Below, in pieces: positions 5,971 through 6,107 of a stretch of DNA of 6,107 nt. Each line of letters opens with the position of its first letter. Within the stretch, counting starts at the first letter, position 1. A program made the translations under genes and the position numbers. Below the pieces are notes generated by a model. It did no database searches. It saw only the letters and a list, made by a program, of their open reading frames with translations, and was not told the origin of the DNA. The stretch comes from an uncultured Christensenella sp. (lineage in GTDB: Bacteria > Bacillota > Clostridia > Christensenellales > Borkfalkiaceae): assembly GCA_910578655.1 (NCBI GenBank), contig CAJTQE010000042.1, positions 9,283-15,389 of the forward strand, written 5' to 3'.

Positions 5971-6044
5971 GCGGGTGTAGTTCAATGGTAGAACACTAGC
6001 CTTCCAAGCTGGTTGCGTGGGTCCGATTCCCATCACCCGCTCCA
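5971..6044 (+). tRNA. tRNA-Gly(UCC)
   Basis: A complete cloverleaf: acceptor GCGGGTG (5971-5977) pairs with CACCCGC (6034-6040). The D arm contains GTTCAATGGTAGAAC. The anticodon stem CTAGC/GCTGG encloses loop CTTCCAA with anticodon TCC (6003-6005). The T arm is GTGGG-TCCGATT-CCCAT. The discriminator T is at 6041 and CCA is encoded at 6042-6044. It reads GGA/GGN glycine codons. It is the first gene of a tRNA operon behind the consensus promoter. Confidence 0.95.
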
Positions 6045-6069
6045 ACACTTAAAGCAAAGGCAATGTCAC

Positions 6070-6107
6070 GCGCCTGTAGCTCAGTAGGATAGAGCAACGG
6101 CCTTCTA
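6070..6107 (+). tRNA. tRNA-Arg(UCU), truncated by window edge
   Basis: The 5' half of a tRNA: acceptor strand GCGCCTG (6070-6076), TA, D arm GCTCAGTAGGATAGAGC, then anticodon-stem strand ACGGC (6097-6101) and loop CTTCTA, giving anticodon TCT (6104-6106), which reads AGA/AGG arginine codons. It lies 25 nt after the CCA of tRNA-Gly and is presumably co-transcribed. The 3' half is outside the window. Confidence 0.9.

Noticed and set aside
1..6107. CRISPR array, insertion sequence, transposase, toxin-antitoxin pair or defence system
   Set aside because: No regularly spaced repeats, transposase motifs, terminal repeats or recognised defence proteins were seen in any frame. The 131-residue gene was considered as an antitoxin or regulator, but nothing in it supports that.

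Overview
The window looks like a low-to-moderate GC Bacillota chromosome, probably Clostridia. The grounds are strong AAGGAGG ribosome sites, near-consensus sigma-A promoters, CCA-encoding tRNA genes and a Gram-positive style of anchored surface protein. A placement near Christensenellales is only an impression from protein style. No taxonomic marker gene is present.

The left part (positions 1-3310, all on the minus strand) is the start of a tailed-phage packaging/head module. Read 5' to 3' it runs: terminase large subunit (3310-1877), a small 86-residue protein (1876-1616), and a portal protein (1619 to beyond the left edge). The three genes are tightly coupled. The terminase stop abuts the next GTG start, and that gene overlaps the portal start as ATGA. 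TerL carries complete ATPase and nuclease motifs, so the module is not visibly decayed. No conventional small terminase precedes TerL. The 86-residue protein resembles the C-terminal segment of some phage small terminase subunits.

The middle part (3373-5831) holds three genes of unknown function. Two encode exported, single-pass, C-terminally anchored proteins with SH3-like beta-rich ectodomains; the larger also has a run of beta-propeller-like repeats. Both have a TATAAT box 7-8 bases before the start codon and no Shine-Dalgarno, so both look leaderless. Between them, on the minus strand, a 131-residue helical protein gene overlaps the 3' end of the first one tail to tail by 33 bp.

The right part (5832-6107) has a clear intrinsic terminator, then a perfect-consensus promoter driving a tRNA-Gly(UCC) gene and a tRNA-Arg(UCU) gene cut by the window edge. 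The phage/host boundary lies somewhere between TerL and the tRNAs. No integrase or attachment repeat is visible, so it cannot be fixed from this window.
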